10,342 nt of DNA from Pleurotus djamor (GCA_029747585.1 JAPEVF010001386.1:1-10342), one strand, 5' to 3'; counted from the first letter of the stretch, positions 1 through 8,680 are shown. Program-made: numbers and translations. Notes: a model not told the origin generated them from the letters alone.

Positions 1-670
1 ATCACCGCATGACCTTGCAATATGCTCTTTGGACATATTGAAAGCATATTTTGGTCAGAATTCACCTCTACACTGTATATGATCACGATAATCTCAAGGG
101 GAATACCCTCATCCCATTTCCGGCGCATTTCGAACCCATTCCGAATTTATTTTGTATTTTCTCCTAATCGGACTCCTATAGCCCTTCCATAATCCCCTGA
201 GTCATATTGGAGACATATCGTGAGTTTATTTTGTCTCCGGCCCTCAGCTTTATCCCAAGCATATTTTCGAGCATATTCTAAATTAACTTGCAGTCAGACT
301 GCCTATTATACGGTGTGTAAAGTTTTTCACTGACCAAAATCGGTTCACGATAAGCCGCGTTGGCTTATTTGATTATGTCAGCAGTGCTACTTACTACAGA
401 GCCTTCGCAAGCGTCTCTTTTTACACGTTGGTGCCTGTCATCGGCAATTTCATAGTGAGCGCCGAACTTCTATGCCGGACATTGCGATGCCCTATACCGT
501 GCTGAAAATGACCATTTTAGTGTTCAGGTTGACTGACCCTTCCACAGGTGTCTAGGGATGACCCCCTAAGTCAACAGGCGAGTAGAGATCACTCTCCTTC
601 TCTGTATTGCGGCTATGACTGTCAGAAACACAAGTCATTTTCTCGCCAGTCGAACGACCTGACATAAGCC
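1..670. other. Gene-free left flank with recurring CATATT words
   Basis: I see no open frame with coding character here on either strand, apart from the promoter of the next gene at the right edge. The first 280 nt are AT-rich and contain the word CATATT, or nearly so, near 34, 45, 203, 214, 260 and 272. The string TTTATTTTGT occurs twice, near 146 and 224. This could be a decayed repeat or plain AT-rich intergenic DNA. Confidence 0.5.
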
Positions 671-675
671 TTGGG

Positions 676-682
676 TATAAAA
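676..682 (+). promoter_or_regulatory. TATA box of the 759 gene
   Basis: A TATAAAA motif lies 77 nt before the ATG at 759 and is followed by a C/T-rich leader. It matches the TATA placement of the other genes in the window. An undetermined base (n) sits at 691, within a run of C. Confidence 0.65.
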
Positions 683-758
683 GCCCCCCCNTGGTTCTCT
701 GTCAAGAGTCATCAAACTACTTCTGAATTTTTCTCCCATTCGTCCCCAGGCTCCAGCA

Positions 759-1415
759 ATGAGCATGCTACTCAAATCTCACATCATCCCAATCATGGCT
801 GCACTCCAAGTTGCTCTCTTCGCCGCCGCTCTCGCTGTCGAACGCGAGGAGAAAGGATTAGAGCCCCAACCCGGAGTCCTTAGCCGGCAGCTTGGTCCTG
901 ACCCCATCTTTATCACTGGCCTCGTCGTCATTGGTGTCGGTGTCTTGATCTCATGGATTGTTGAAGCCGCTGCTCGTCATGACCACAGCGTCTCCACCAG
1001 TGGTCATTACGTAGGAACCACAGGCCCAGACTACTCAACCGTGAGTTTGTCCTTGAAAAAAATCGGTCAATGCTAAAGCGCTAATCCTTGATTGTTAGTC
1101 TGCTTATATCTCTGCCTACAATATGGTGAACGAAATTTATAACCAGAACTCCAACCTCAGAGCTGTTGCGGTCAAAGCGTTCATCCCCGTTACTGGTTTA
1201 GAGTCACTCGGTGTCGCAGGGCAGGATTGGGGCTCGGCACGGGTCCCCATCCAAACTTCGCCTACCACCGCAACGACGTAATTCTTCAGCTTCTTGCCAT
1301 TGGTATCATGCCCTGATCCATGTCCTTCCTTCTCAGTTACGTCGTCTGGTGGACCACCAGTCGTGGCGCCGCACTGACTATTAACTTCGAATCGATCACG
1401 GATGTGGGTGATTAG
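759..1415 (+). pseudogene. Small signal-peptide/membrane protein gene, probably broken
   Basis: I do not recognise the family. Exon 1 is 759-1040 and starts with a hydrophobic stretch ending in AALA, like a signal peptide. A later ATG at 795 would start the signal peptide more tightly. A second hydrophobic segment at about residues 48-64 (GLVVIGVGVLISWIV) looks like a membrane helix. An intron of 58 nt (1041-1098, GTGAGT...TTAG) joins in phase 0 to a second exon that ends at TAA 1279-1281, giving 154 residues. However, the protein-like reading shifts to another frame somewhere in 1200-1260 (containing NFAYHRNDVILQLLAIGIMP). It then meets TGA at 1314-1316 and continues in the same frame (YVVWWTTSRGAALTINFESI) to TAG 1413-1415. 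That pattern suggests one frameshift plus one nonsense mutation, or a sequencing error. A 34-nt intron at 1303-1336 could bypass the TGA but is unusually short. Gene presence is fairly sure, the broken state less so. Confidence 0.55.
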
Positions 1416-1903
1416 CTATCAGTGTGATGAATCCGCTGATTATCCCGTCAGTATATCGCGTCTCCTGGAGTCGGAATGGTATCCGCTGGATGGGGTCTCC
1501 CTATGACGGTCTATCTCTAACATCAAAGTTGCGGCGCTCCATACTAGAATCCACCAAAGTTTTTTTACTCAGTGATGGAACTGTATTTCCCATGCGAACA
1601 ATTCACGATCGTGCCCGAAAATACATCCAATCGTTCATCCAGTGCAATCGCTTACAGCACGAGTGATTGACGCAGGGATCACGACTTGGTCGAAAATTAT
1701 GGCGGGACTCAATGATACATCCAACTGAGTGAAATTCATCCATTAAACCCAGGATAACAGATAACTAGAGTATGGCTTCGATCGAGAGAACTCCCCAACG
1801 CCATCCTAGAAGGGTGCTGCGCAAGCGGTGCCAATCTGACGGCCGCAGCCGGCTGAACAACGGAGAAAATATTAGGCCCCCATAAGTTAGGTCGAGTGCT
1901 AGG
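1416..1903. other. Intergenic, no gene seen
   Basis: The stretch between two converging genes has only one ATG-started open frame (1424-1666, +). Its composition and predicted protein show no recognisable features and no splice-linked continuation. It probably holds the 3' ends of the two flanking transcripts. Confidence 0.5.
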
Positions 1904-3283
1904 TTACTCACTGCGTACCAAGAAATCAACGCAGCAGGTTTCTACTAGATCGGACCGGCTATGTTGATTTGGTTCATTGTGTCAGTACCAGGCGAATTTT
2001 GGGCAGGGAACTTGTGGGGAACTCGCTACACTCACCAGCCAGTCCGAGGGCGAGGACCACATGAGATTCCATCTAATTCAGAAAGACTTGGTGCGGTGTA
2101 GTGGCAACCTTCGAAGAGGGGGATGTTAGCGGACCACTCTGTGACTGAGGCGCAGCATAAGTTGAATGGTTTGTCTTCGCAAGGTGGGATGACTGGAGGA
2201 GGCGCTTGAGGTGCTTTATACACCGTGAGACGATCTCGAGCTCCACAAAACTCTGTACGGTCTGCTTGGCAGGTCATCGAGCACTCGCTGTCCGGCCTCG
2301 GTAATCCAATGGTAAGACTGTTACCACAGTCTAATAGGCTTCGGTCAGCATTTCAACCATAAGCGTTGACTGTGTTGGCTTCTCACTCACAACATTCGTT
2401 GGTAAATTCCATGCCAGCGTAAGTGAACCCGTTATTGAGGCAAGTTGCGATGCATTTCTCGATGCTGACACCGGCATTGACTAGAATCAATCTTTCAAAT
2501 GTACGAGTGTTGACATTATCGCTGTGGTGGAAAATTCCATCCAAAATCAATCGAAATTGAAGGGAATCAACCAAGAGCAGCGGAACAATTAGTTTGACCA
2601 GATATATTAGAGGGAACAACTTGAGCGACCCACGTGAAGCATCCTTGATATTCCCATCCGGAAACGACGGCTGGCGTACTCGGTCCTGGAGCGTCGGTTT
2701 TATAGATGTTAATTCGATCAGGAGCACCACAGGTCTCCTCCTCATTTCCTGAGCAAGGCATATTACATTCACTCGCATCTGTGGGGGCACCAGGGCGTTG
2801 GAGGGCCCGATCGCAGTCTACCAGGGAGCAGAGTTAGTGTCAATACAATATGGCACATCACGAAAACTAGAACTCACAGCACTCAATACCGAATTCGACG
2901 CCAGCAATGTTAAAACCTTGGCCAAAGCAGAATGAAGTACATGTCTCGACGCTCATGGTTTCGGGTTGGATGGTGAAACGGCCCTGCAGCGTTCTGGACC
3001 CGGGAGCGTCACTGGTGCATTCATCTCGAAATTAGCTCAGCGAGGGAAGCAGTGTGCGCTCGGACGTACGTAAAGCATCCTTGAGACGTCCAACCAGGGG
3101 GGTCTCGGCGGATAAGGGATTCAGAAGAAGACAATGCCTGATAAATAGAGTATACAACGATGTCAGAATCAAGAGTACAGGTGAGGAAATTGATATTGTG
3201 GAAGGTGGACATACAGGGCTCGAGGCAAGAATGGTCGTAGCCGTCAGGACGAGAAACAGCAAAGACTCAGTGAGAGCTGGCAT
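1904..3283 (-). CDS. Secreted protein with two WSC domains and Cys-rich tail
   Basis: Seven exons are inferred: 3283-3215, 3137-3070, 3011-2878, 2817-2634, 2521-2391, 2330-2036 and 1958-1904, giving 311 residues. All introns are GT...AG (77, 58, 60, 112, 60, 77 nt) and every junction keeps frame. Residues 1-20 form a signal peptide (SLLFLVLTATTILA). Two WSC domains follow at about 38-128 and 144-234. Each starts GW/GWEY-QGCFTD and carries the ECYC motif and a C-SGN/C-AD...CGA-DR...VYK-type end. WSC domains bind cell-wall glycans in fungal stress sensors, oxidases and secreted proteins. A Pro-rich linker leads to a tail with eight cysteines (246, 254, 255, 271, 286, 294, 302, 303). No membrane anchor follows, so the protein should be secreted. 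If intron 6 is not removed, translation stops at TGA 2032-2034 after 294 residues with only five tail cysteines. A CTGAC branch site and the even cysteine count favour splicing. WSC identity is near certain; the last exon is moderately sure. Confidence 0.88.
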
Positions 3284-3335
3284 GTTTGTGGAAGGATGAG
3301 GTTTGTGATGCCTCTGGAAAGTTTCAGTGAAGGTG

Positions 3336-3343
3336 TTTATATA
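3336..3343 (-). promoter_or_regulatory. TATA box of the WSC gene
   Basis: Read on the minus strand this is TATATAAA, 53 nt upstream of the ATG at 3283. The spacing matches the TATA box of the GH25 gene, supporting the chosen start. Confidence 0.65.
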
Positions 3344-3369
3344 CTTTCGTTGGTCACTGGTCAACGACT

Positions 3370-4007
3370 TTGCCGACAGATTACGGGAGAACCTCGAAAG
3401 CCTGTTCCTGGAACATGAACATCGTGGGTGCAAATCTCTTCGATAACGGCGTTGCATGCCCTAACGATGCGGTGAGTACTTATGGTACAAGCGACGTCGA
3501 AAGACATTTGAATGGGACCTATCTATCATCCGCGACATATGGTTTGGAAGGATCAGGAACAGAGGTAGGAAGTACTAGCTCGTTCCCGTTAATGACGATG
3601 GCGTCTCAGTTCCAAGGGTGAAGGAGATAAAGCGCAGAAGTACGGGCGCTTTCAGCTGACATTCTCTCATCAATGAGGCTGGATTCGAGTCTACGCCACG
3701 AAAGAGTATGGTTGTTTCTGATTGAGAGCGTGCCGAAGAGCTGTTCGGAGAAGCTAAGACTGAGAGGAGGTTGGTGCAGGACCGTCGTCCAAGACGTCGG
3801 GACGGGACGGGAAAGGTCAGATACGAAGGGTTTTGGATTGCATGAATTTTGTGGTCACAGACGAAACGTGTTATCTCAAGGCTAAAGCGGGTGCTATAGA
3901 CCAATACACTGCCTCCAGTTTGGCTCGGGTGTCGGCAAAATCAATGTCCCAATGCCATGCTATCAGTTCATGTCAGTCTCTCTTCGAGGTACTTTGCAGA
4001 AGTGAAC
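3370..4007 (+). pseudogene. Relic of a PAN/Apple-like cysteine domain gene
   Basis: Two short + strand stretches look coding but do not make a whole gene. The first, 3370-3471, has no ATG at its left end and reads ACSWNMNIVGANLFDNGVAC. It ends at a good donor (GTGAGT, 3472). The second, from about 3821 after a CAG acceptor, reads NFVVTDETCYLKAKAGAID and trails off near 4000, antisense to the end of the GH25 gene. The N-C-YLK pattern with an upstream Asn/Gly/Asp-rich segment resembles PAN/Apple-type modules of fungal secreted proteins, and the two pieces join in phase 0. The 349 nt between them is far too long for a local intron, and the expected middle cysteines are missing. A signal peptide is also lacking, because the region starts inside the promoter of the divergent WSC gene. 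I read it as a decayed gene; a functional gene with unseen exons is the alternative. Confidence 0.35.
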
Positions 4008-5060
4008 CTACCGTTTCAAGCCAGCGCTATCGCCGTTGAAGTAGTCTTGATCTCCGGGAACAGCACCAGAGTCAGCGTATTGCCAGAAGGTCGTGTACCT
4101 ACATAAGGGAGAGGAGAGGTTCGTCAGTAAAGTTTTTCGAGTGCATTGGAGGCTGAGGTGGTCTTACGCATATCCTGCAGGGAGGGTACCGATAGCCGAT
4201 GCATATCGGGCAATCCAGAGAGGGTTAGTAGAGGCGAATGCAGCGCTATTTCCAGTGCATGTCTTCCACCAGTCAGTCGTGCTGTAAATGACTAAGAACA
4301 TTGTTAACGAGAGTCAAGCAGTAGAAGGCTCCGGTTCATACTAGGATATCTGGAAAGGAGCGCAATTAACACCCGCTTTCAATGACACTGGAAGCGTAAA
4401 TGCATACCTTGTCGTGGCGGCATGGTAGGTGTTGGAGAAGTCCCTGATCCAGTTGACCATGGACGCAGCGCTCAGGCCGAAGCATGTGGCTCCGTATGGG
4501 TTGTCTGCCAACGGTAGGATATTGTCAGGAGGATATCACGCCGAGAGCAAAAATGCGTACATTCAATGTCCAGCGCACCAGGAAGCGTGATGCCATCAGC
4601 GGACCACCCACCTACGGAAAAACCATAAATGAGATCGAATCCATGCAGTATGAGAAGACCTACCTCCGTGAGCAAGGAAGAAGTTTGCCTGTGCCGCGCC
4701 AGACGAGATGTCAGGGCGAGCAAAGTGGTATCCGCCACGAATGATACCGATGTTGGTTGCTCCGGTGTATTGGCTAGAGAATTCCGGGTTACGATACGCT
4801 AAAAATGATGAAATTCAGCGAAGCCATAATTGCCGACGGCACGCGAGAAGAAACTTACAAGTACCCTCGGTGGCCTTGATGAAGGCAAACTCGATGCCCT
4901 GAGCCTTGACCGAGCTCCAATTGATACCAGGCTGGTATCCAGATACATCCATGCCCTTGGGCAAAGCTCGCTTCGAAAGCGTCGACGTCTCCGAGTCCGC
5001 AGCAGGTGCGGCTTGAACGCCAGCCAAAGCAACAAGGAGGAGAGTAGAAAGCCACTTCAT
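4008..5060 (-). CDS. GH25 lysozyme-like muramidase, secreted
   Basis: Seven exons are inferred: 5060-4859, 4798-4664, 4611-4561, 4504-4408, 4349-4342, 4291-4168 and 4098-4008, giving 235 residues. Introns are 60, 52, 56, 58, 50 and 69 nt, all GT...AG and frame-consistent. The product has a signal peptide (about 1-17), a short propeptide ending in a Kex2-type KR at 30-31, then one GH25 domain to the C-terminus. GH25 (Chalaropsis-type) enzymes hydrolyse the beta-1,4 bond between N-acetylmuramic acid and N-acetylglucosamine in bacterial peptidoglycan. Family landmarks seen are MDVSGYQ (Asp38), the catalytic DIE motif (Asp127, Glu129), YHFARP, TTDWW (169-173) and FWQYADSG (210-217). The length is normal for a fungal secreted GH25 with no extra module. 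The ATG was chosen because it starts the signal peptide and lies 56 nt after a TATA box. A likely role is digestion of, or defence against, bacteria; this is inference. The 8-nt exon 5 is needed to restore the conserved RYP-x-IY segment. Confidence 0.93.
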
Positions 5061-5115
5061 GACGAGGATAAACGACTTGAGCAGTTGCGTCTGTAATTGT
5101 GCTTCAAAACAGTGC

Positions 5116-5122
5116 TTTTATA
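5116..5122 (-). promoter_or_regulatory. TATA box of the GH25 gene
   Basis: On the minus strand this reads TATAAAA, 56 nt upstream of the ATG at 5060. Confidence 0.65.
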
Positions 5123-6321
5123 CTCCACAGGCTGCATGGCTGATACTAGTCGATGACCGAATTCAATAAAGGCTTCATTTAGCAAGGCGATTCACCCGGG
5201 ACCACGAGCAATGGTTCCATGTGGCACCACATCGGTTCCACCGAGGTGAGCAGAAGGAAGTGTCACCGCGTACTGCGAAGATGCCGAGGGTCGCGGTGGG
5301 CTTCCAGATGCCATAGTGATTGAATGATTCCAAATATGAGCAACCTAACGGTAGATCAGCCACAAGACCTCGTTATGATGAAAGATAAGAAACATTCACA
5401 TATGCAGGTGACAAGCTTGAGAAGCCTGCACCACGCAAGGAAGCGTCAGAATCCACGTTCGAAAATGGGTTCCTATTGACGTTATATTTGATACTCTCCG
5501 AGTTTTCGTTCTTTTGCATGTGTTCTGTCATTAAGTTTGGAGGACCGCCGTAGTCGCGACACGAGAGAACAGAAGATAGACGGAGTCTCGCGCATGCTGG
5601 CCATATTCAAGACCGCTTCGAGGCTTCAATACGATTACGACAGTACAAAAGATACCACAAGGCGGCTGAACGGCTGAACGCGAACGAATCAAGGATAAAC
5701 CAGGAGCAGGTCGCCGAAGTACGATTCTACGGGGTACGTGGTAACCATGGTAACATGTTCGGGCGCTTACCGACTGCATTTTCTCTTCGAACCGACTTGA
5801 CTAGCTTGACTCCAAAGTTCGCGCCAATGAACTACTTATTTCCATCTGAGACTGTCTGTCCCTAACAAACAGATGAAGTCTCTTGGGTTTGCATGAAAAC
5901 AAAACAGATGCTGTCGCGCTCGCTGCTTCTGCTAGGAAATCCTATATCAAATCGCCTCCAAATCGCTTCAGATGGGATAGGACGCTCAGAATTGACTGGG
6001 CGATCCTCTTAACTGTGACGGAGACTGAGAACTTGGTGAGCTCACTATCTGAGTCTTTGCTTTGGAATTTACTGAAGCTCGTGCTGCACGAAGAGATAAA
6101 ACGTGTTACAGTGATCGCAATACGTCCATGAGAGACGCACAATACGCGATCTATGAAATACAAATGCAATGCAATGCGAAAACTATCCCCAAAAGAAACC
6201 CAGATGTGTGCGGATCCCAAACTCCCATCTGTCTAATCATACAGGCACCCCTACAACTCGAATAGCAGTCTTGCGAAGGTCGAATGTTAATAATAATAAT
6301 AGTGATGATGCAATGCTATAT
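5123..6321. other. Long stretch without a recognisable gene
   Basis: About 1.2 kb between the GH25 promoter and the 3' end of the pheromone transcript. Short open frames occur on both strands (for example 5175-5363 -, 5531-5779 -, 5883-6131 +), but none shows a signal peptide, family motif, credible splice partner or consistent codon preference. A small AAT/ATG-rich simple repeat lies near 6288-6312. The left end should contain the upstream control region of the GH25 gene. Confidence 0.45.
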
Positions 6322-6378
6322 CTGGGAGATCCATGTAAGTTTGCTATTCTTAACCGCGATGATCGAGGAGTAACTCAC
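6322..6378 (-). other. Candidate 3' UTR intron of the pheromone gene
   Basis: On the minus strand, 48 nt after the pheromone stop codon, GTGAGT starts at 6378 and a pyrimidine-containing CTCCCAG acceptor ends at 6322. The resulting 57-nt interval matches the intron length used throughout the window and has a GGTTAAG-like branch candidate. It lies wholly outside the coding sequence, so it would be an untranslated-region intron. Evidence is splice-site pattern only. Confidence 0.4.
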
Positions 6379-6426
6379 TGTTGGCATCGAAGAATCTGCA
6401 CATGGGCAATGTTATGGCGCTTGCGC

Positions 6427-6561
6427 TTAGGCAATGACACAGTAGGCTCCTCCACCAGAGCCGGAGCTCTCTTCGTCTGCGGGTGGTAGACCGACGGTGG
6501 TGTCCTCGGATTTTGAGGGGGCGGTGGAGAAGAAGGATGCGATGGTGGAGAAGGCGTCCAT
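6427..6561 (-). CDS. Mating pheromone precursor (CaaX, farnesylated)
   Basis: A 44-residue intronless frame starting MDAFSTIASFF and ending GGGAYCVIA. It has the hallmarks of basidiomycete lipopeptide mating pheromones: tiny size, an MDxF start, a Ser/Thr/Pro-rich acidic pro-region, an acidic pair before the mature part (DEESS), and a terminal CaaX box (CVIA). In this family the cysteine is farnesylated, the last three residues are removed and the C-terminus is carboxymethylated. The mature peptide of roughly a dozen residues is exported and recognised by a STE3-type seven-helix receptor on a compatible partner. The ATG has A at -3 and G at +4, follows a CA-rich leader, and is the first ATG in its frame; the open frame extends upstream without another ATG. 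A TATA box lies about 140 nt upstream. No receptor gene is visible in the window. Only the exact N-terminal processing site of the mature peptide is uncertain. Confidence 0.92.
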   Translation of the reverse strand: MDAFSTIASFFSTAPSKSEDTTVGLPPADEESSGSGGGAYCVIA

Positions 6562-6697
6562 GTCTTTTTGATTGGTGGTGGTAAGTGTGATGATAAGAGG
6601 ATGAACACCGATGAGCCAAAGGCTAGTAGGAGACTTGTTGTCTGATAGGCGAAGATTGAATGTCAACCTGAGGTCTATTCGCTCTCTATCCTCGTCC

Positions 6698-6706
6698 TTT
6701 TATAAC
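6698..6706 (-). promoter_or_regulatory. TATA box of the pheromone gene
   Basis: On the minus strand this reads GTTATAAAA, about 140 nt before the pheromone ATG. It implies a leader of roughly 100 nt that is free of long structure and rich in C and A near the start codon. The larger distance than in the two secreted-protein genes is consistent with a longer 5' UTR. Confidence 0.5.
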
Positions 6707-7265
6707 TTTGACGATCCCTACTTCCTCTCGCTCAGGTTCCTCTACCCTCCTCCGCCATCGGATACTTGCCCGATCCAATAACAAGTTCCGAGCAACTTGC
6801 TTTTTGTTTCGGACACTGAAATAGCATTCCCAGTGGCGAGGTTATAACCCTCATCTTGGTTTAGCACGCTGTGCGAAGCAACCGTGTGCTTTTCCAAAGA
6901 CAATAAGCAGGACCTCGGCGGTATGATGTAGTTGGGCGCTTGCCACCGGCGCTTTTCGAAGTCAGGATGCAAGACAATAAGCCAGGTATGTGACCTTCAA
7001 TTTGGCGTTTTCTAACGGAACCGGGGACATTGGCGTACCTGCGACGTCAAATTTCTGGGACAATTGATGTCTGTTCCTAGAGTTCCTAGATCTCTTCGCT
7101 GTCCTTCGACTTAGAGGTTGATGGGCGATGGGCTTGGACACCACAGGTCCCGACGGCGGACTCGGAGGCTAGGCTACTGCATATCGCTGCTCAACGTAGG
7201 TGGATCATAGGTACCCTTAATCTTATCTGAATGCGAATTCTTATTGTCTTGTGAGTGTCACCTAA
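6707..7265. other. Upstream region of the pheromone gene, no gene seen
   Basis: Open frames at 6742-6972 and 6962-7144 on the minus strand lack coding character and family motifs. The region presumably carries the control elements of the pheromone gene. I could not pick out a convincing binding site, for example an HMG-box or homeodomain target, by eye. Confidence 0.4.
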
Positions 7266-7403
7266 ATGGCCCTCTGCGGGGTTGAGATTGGTCCGGATGA
7301 CGATTGGGAAATTTTATCCCCTTGGTATGTGGCTCATGCAGCGTGCGGAGGCAAGAAGGGAGGTTCACTCACTCCAGAAACACGAGGCAGTCGAAAACAA
7401 TAG
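7266..7403 (+). CDS. Possible small protein, 45 residues, unknown
   Basis: An ATG-started frame of 45 codons with a composition that reads like protein (CGVEIGPDDDWEILSPWYVA). The context AAATGG gives A at -3 and G at +4. There is no signal peptide and no CaaX end, so it is not a second pheromone. It could equally be a terminal exon of a spliced gene whose other exons I did not find, or chance. There is no clear TATA box just upstream and no recognised family. Confidence 0.22.
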   Translation: MALCGVEIGPDDDWEILSPWYVAHAACGGKKGGSLTPETRGSRKQ

Positions 7404-7935
7404 TTGTGCACCGTCCGAGGTTCTCAAAACTCCTACGGCGAAAGAGTCATAAATCTTTGCCGGTCGTATTATCGGCTCCTCATCTATCGCACAGATGTGT
7501 GCATGTTACACGACCTTGAATCCATGAATAATTATAAAACGGGGAAATAAATACACAAGAAGGGTAAAAGATAAAACCGCATCGATGAAAGCATGGAAGA
7601 ATCGCAAGGGGACCGCCCTGGTTGATCAAAGGGCATTATGCATACCAGATACTTCTACGCGTACAAGCTAAGGGTCTTGAATTTTACCCTCGTCTCTATT
7701 GTTTACGATGTGGTACCAGAGAAAGAATGGAAGAAGATCGATGTATCTCTTGAGACAGAATGTGACGACACGCCAATGTGAAGCCTTTGGCGAATTTACC
7801 CCGTTGAACCTCCACCGCGTGTACAGCCGGCTATCTCGAGTCGACCAACTGAAGGGAGTCCTCTGAGAGCACTGGGTGAAAGCTACGTCGGCTTGAAACG
7901 AGGGTGCGGCGTTCGGATCTGACACTTGGGGTATC
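7404..7935. other. Intergenic stretch with an isolated TATA-like box
   Basis: No convincing gene. A TATAAAA on + at about 7533-7539 lies some 45 nt before an ATG at 7585 that opens a frame of only 28 codons (stop 7669-7671). That is too short to call. The minus-strand frame 7668-7970 overlaps the end of the next gene and looks like a shadow. The right part probably holds that gene's 3' untranslated region. Confidence 0.4.
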
Positions 7936-8517
7936 CTAGAGTACGGCGAGATGCGAGATGCCAGCCCCATCTAGTGGATATCGAAGCGGGGTGGTATAAG
8001 TGAGAGTTTCAGACGACTGTTGGTAGGAGCCTTCGGAGGGGATGATACGAATCGTAGGCAGGGGGAAAGGTGAAGGCGAATCTTCAGCCGTCTGTGGAAA
8101 CGAATTTTGAACGGCCTTTTCTAGGTCTTGCCAAAGGAGGATCATCTCGTCGGACGGCGGCGCGAATCGACGCTTTGGCGCATTGATAGGCAGCACCACC
8201 CTTGTGTCAGAAGAAAGTGCGACCGAGCTGGGTATCAATGGAGAGACATCGGAAGAATTGGGCGGCGAGTGGTCAGTGCGATTGCTGCGGTTACATCGAA
8301 GAGTATAAATTTCTGAGCCGTCGGAGGATAGCCGTGGAACCATCGGCTTGGTGAATTCAACGGTGAACTTGGAGGTGCTGAGAGGGCACCACCACGGGGC
8401 GATAGAGTCCAAGGACATCGGGCCTAGGCGAGAAGGAGCACAAGAGAGTAGGCAGTAGTCCGGTCTGCCAGATCGTACGCCTTTCATAATAGTTGGATGA
8501 TACCACGATAGACCCAT
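7936..8517 (-). CDS. Unknown Ser/Pro-rich protein, 5' end uncertain
   Basis: A 193-codon frame that ends TAG at 7936-7938. I do not recognise a family. The C-terminal 150 codons look coding: long uninterrupted reading and varied composition including a compact segment (APKRRFAPPSDEMILLWQDL). A Ser/Pro/Thr-rich stretch surrounds it, including SPSPFPLP. There is no signal peptide and no membrane helix. The listed ATG at 8517 is the first in frame, but the first 40 residues are Cys/Trp/Arg-rich and less protein-like. The true gene may therefore begin inside this span or have upstream exons reached through a splice near 8500-8570 (GTCAGT...CCTTAG is one option). Its proposed start faces that of the rightward gene next door, so the two may share a divergent promoter. 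A Ser/Pro-rich tail is common in many fungal regulators and in receptor tails; that alone does not assign it. Confidence 0.5.
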   Translation of the reverse strand: MGLSWYHPTIMKGVRSGRPDYCLLSCAPSRLGPMSLDSIAPWWCPLSTSKFTVEFTKPMVPRLSSDGSEIYTLRCNRSNRTDHSPPNSSDVSPLIPSSVALSSDTRVVLPINAPKRRFAPPSDEMILLWQDLEKAVQNSFPQTAEDSPSPFPLPTIRIIPSEGSYQQSSETLTYTTPLRYPLDGAGISHLAVL

Positions 8518-8680
8518 GGCGATCTGCAGCTTGAAACTAAGGAATCATTGGCGAGTGTCAAGCATCGAGACACTGACCAAAGACGCCTTGAATACATTAG
8601 GCTGTCTCCATAGATATACACCGACGCAGAAGGCAGGGTCCACGCCAGTAAGCTTGAGGATGGGTCCATACATCTCGCTG

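Noticed and set aside
1303..1336. 34-nt intron in the first gene
   Set aside because: Borders are GT...AG, but it is much shorter than every other intron here (47 nt or more). It does not repair the upstream frame jump, and the reading continues in the same frame past the stop.
1424..1666. 80-codon ORF on + between the first two genes
   Set aside because: No signal peptide, motif or splice partner; composition is not different from noncoding DNA.
5175..5363. Minus-strand ORF with several Trp and Cys
   Set aside because: No domain pattern, no start context and no linked exon; probably chance.
5883..6265. Overlapping ORFs on both strands
   Set aside because: Mutually overlapping frames without codon preference or motifs.
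6742..7144. Two minus-strand ORFs upstream of the pheromone gene
   Set aside because: Neither encodes a recognisable or pheromone-like product, and neither carries a CaaX end.
8128..8316. Arg-rich ORF on +
   Set aside because: Shadow of the minus-strand frame 7936-8517, which has better composition.
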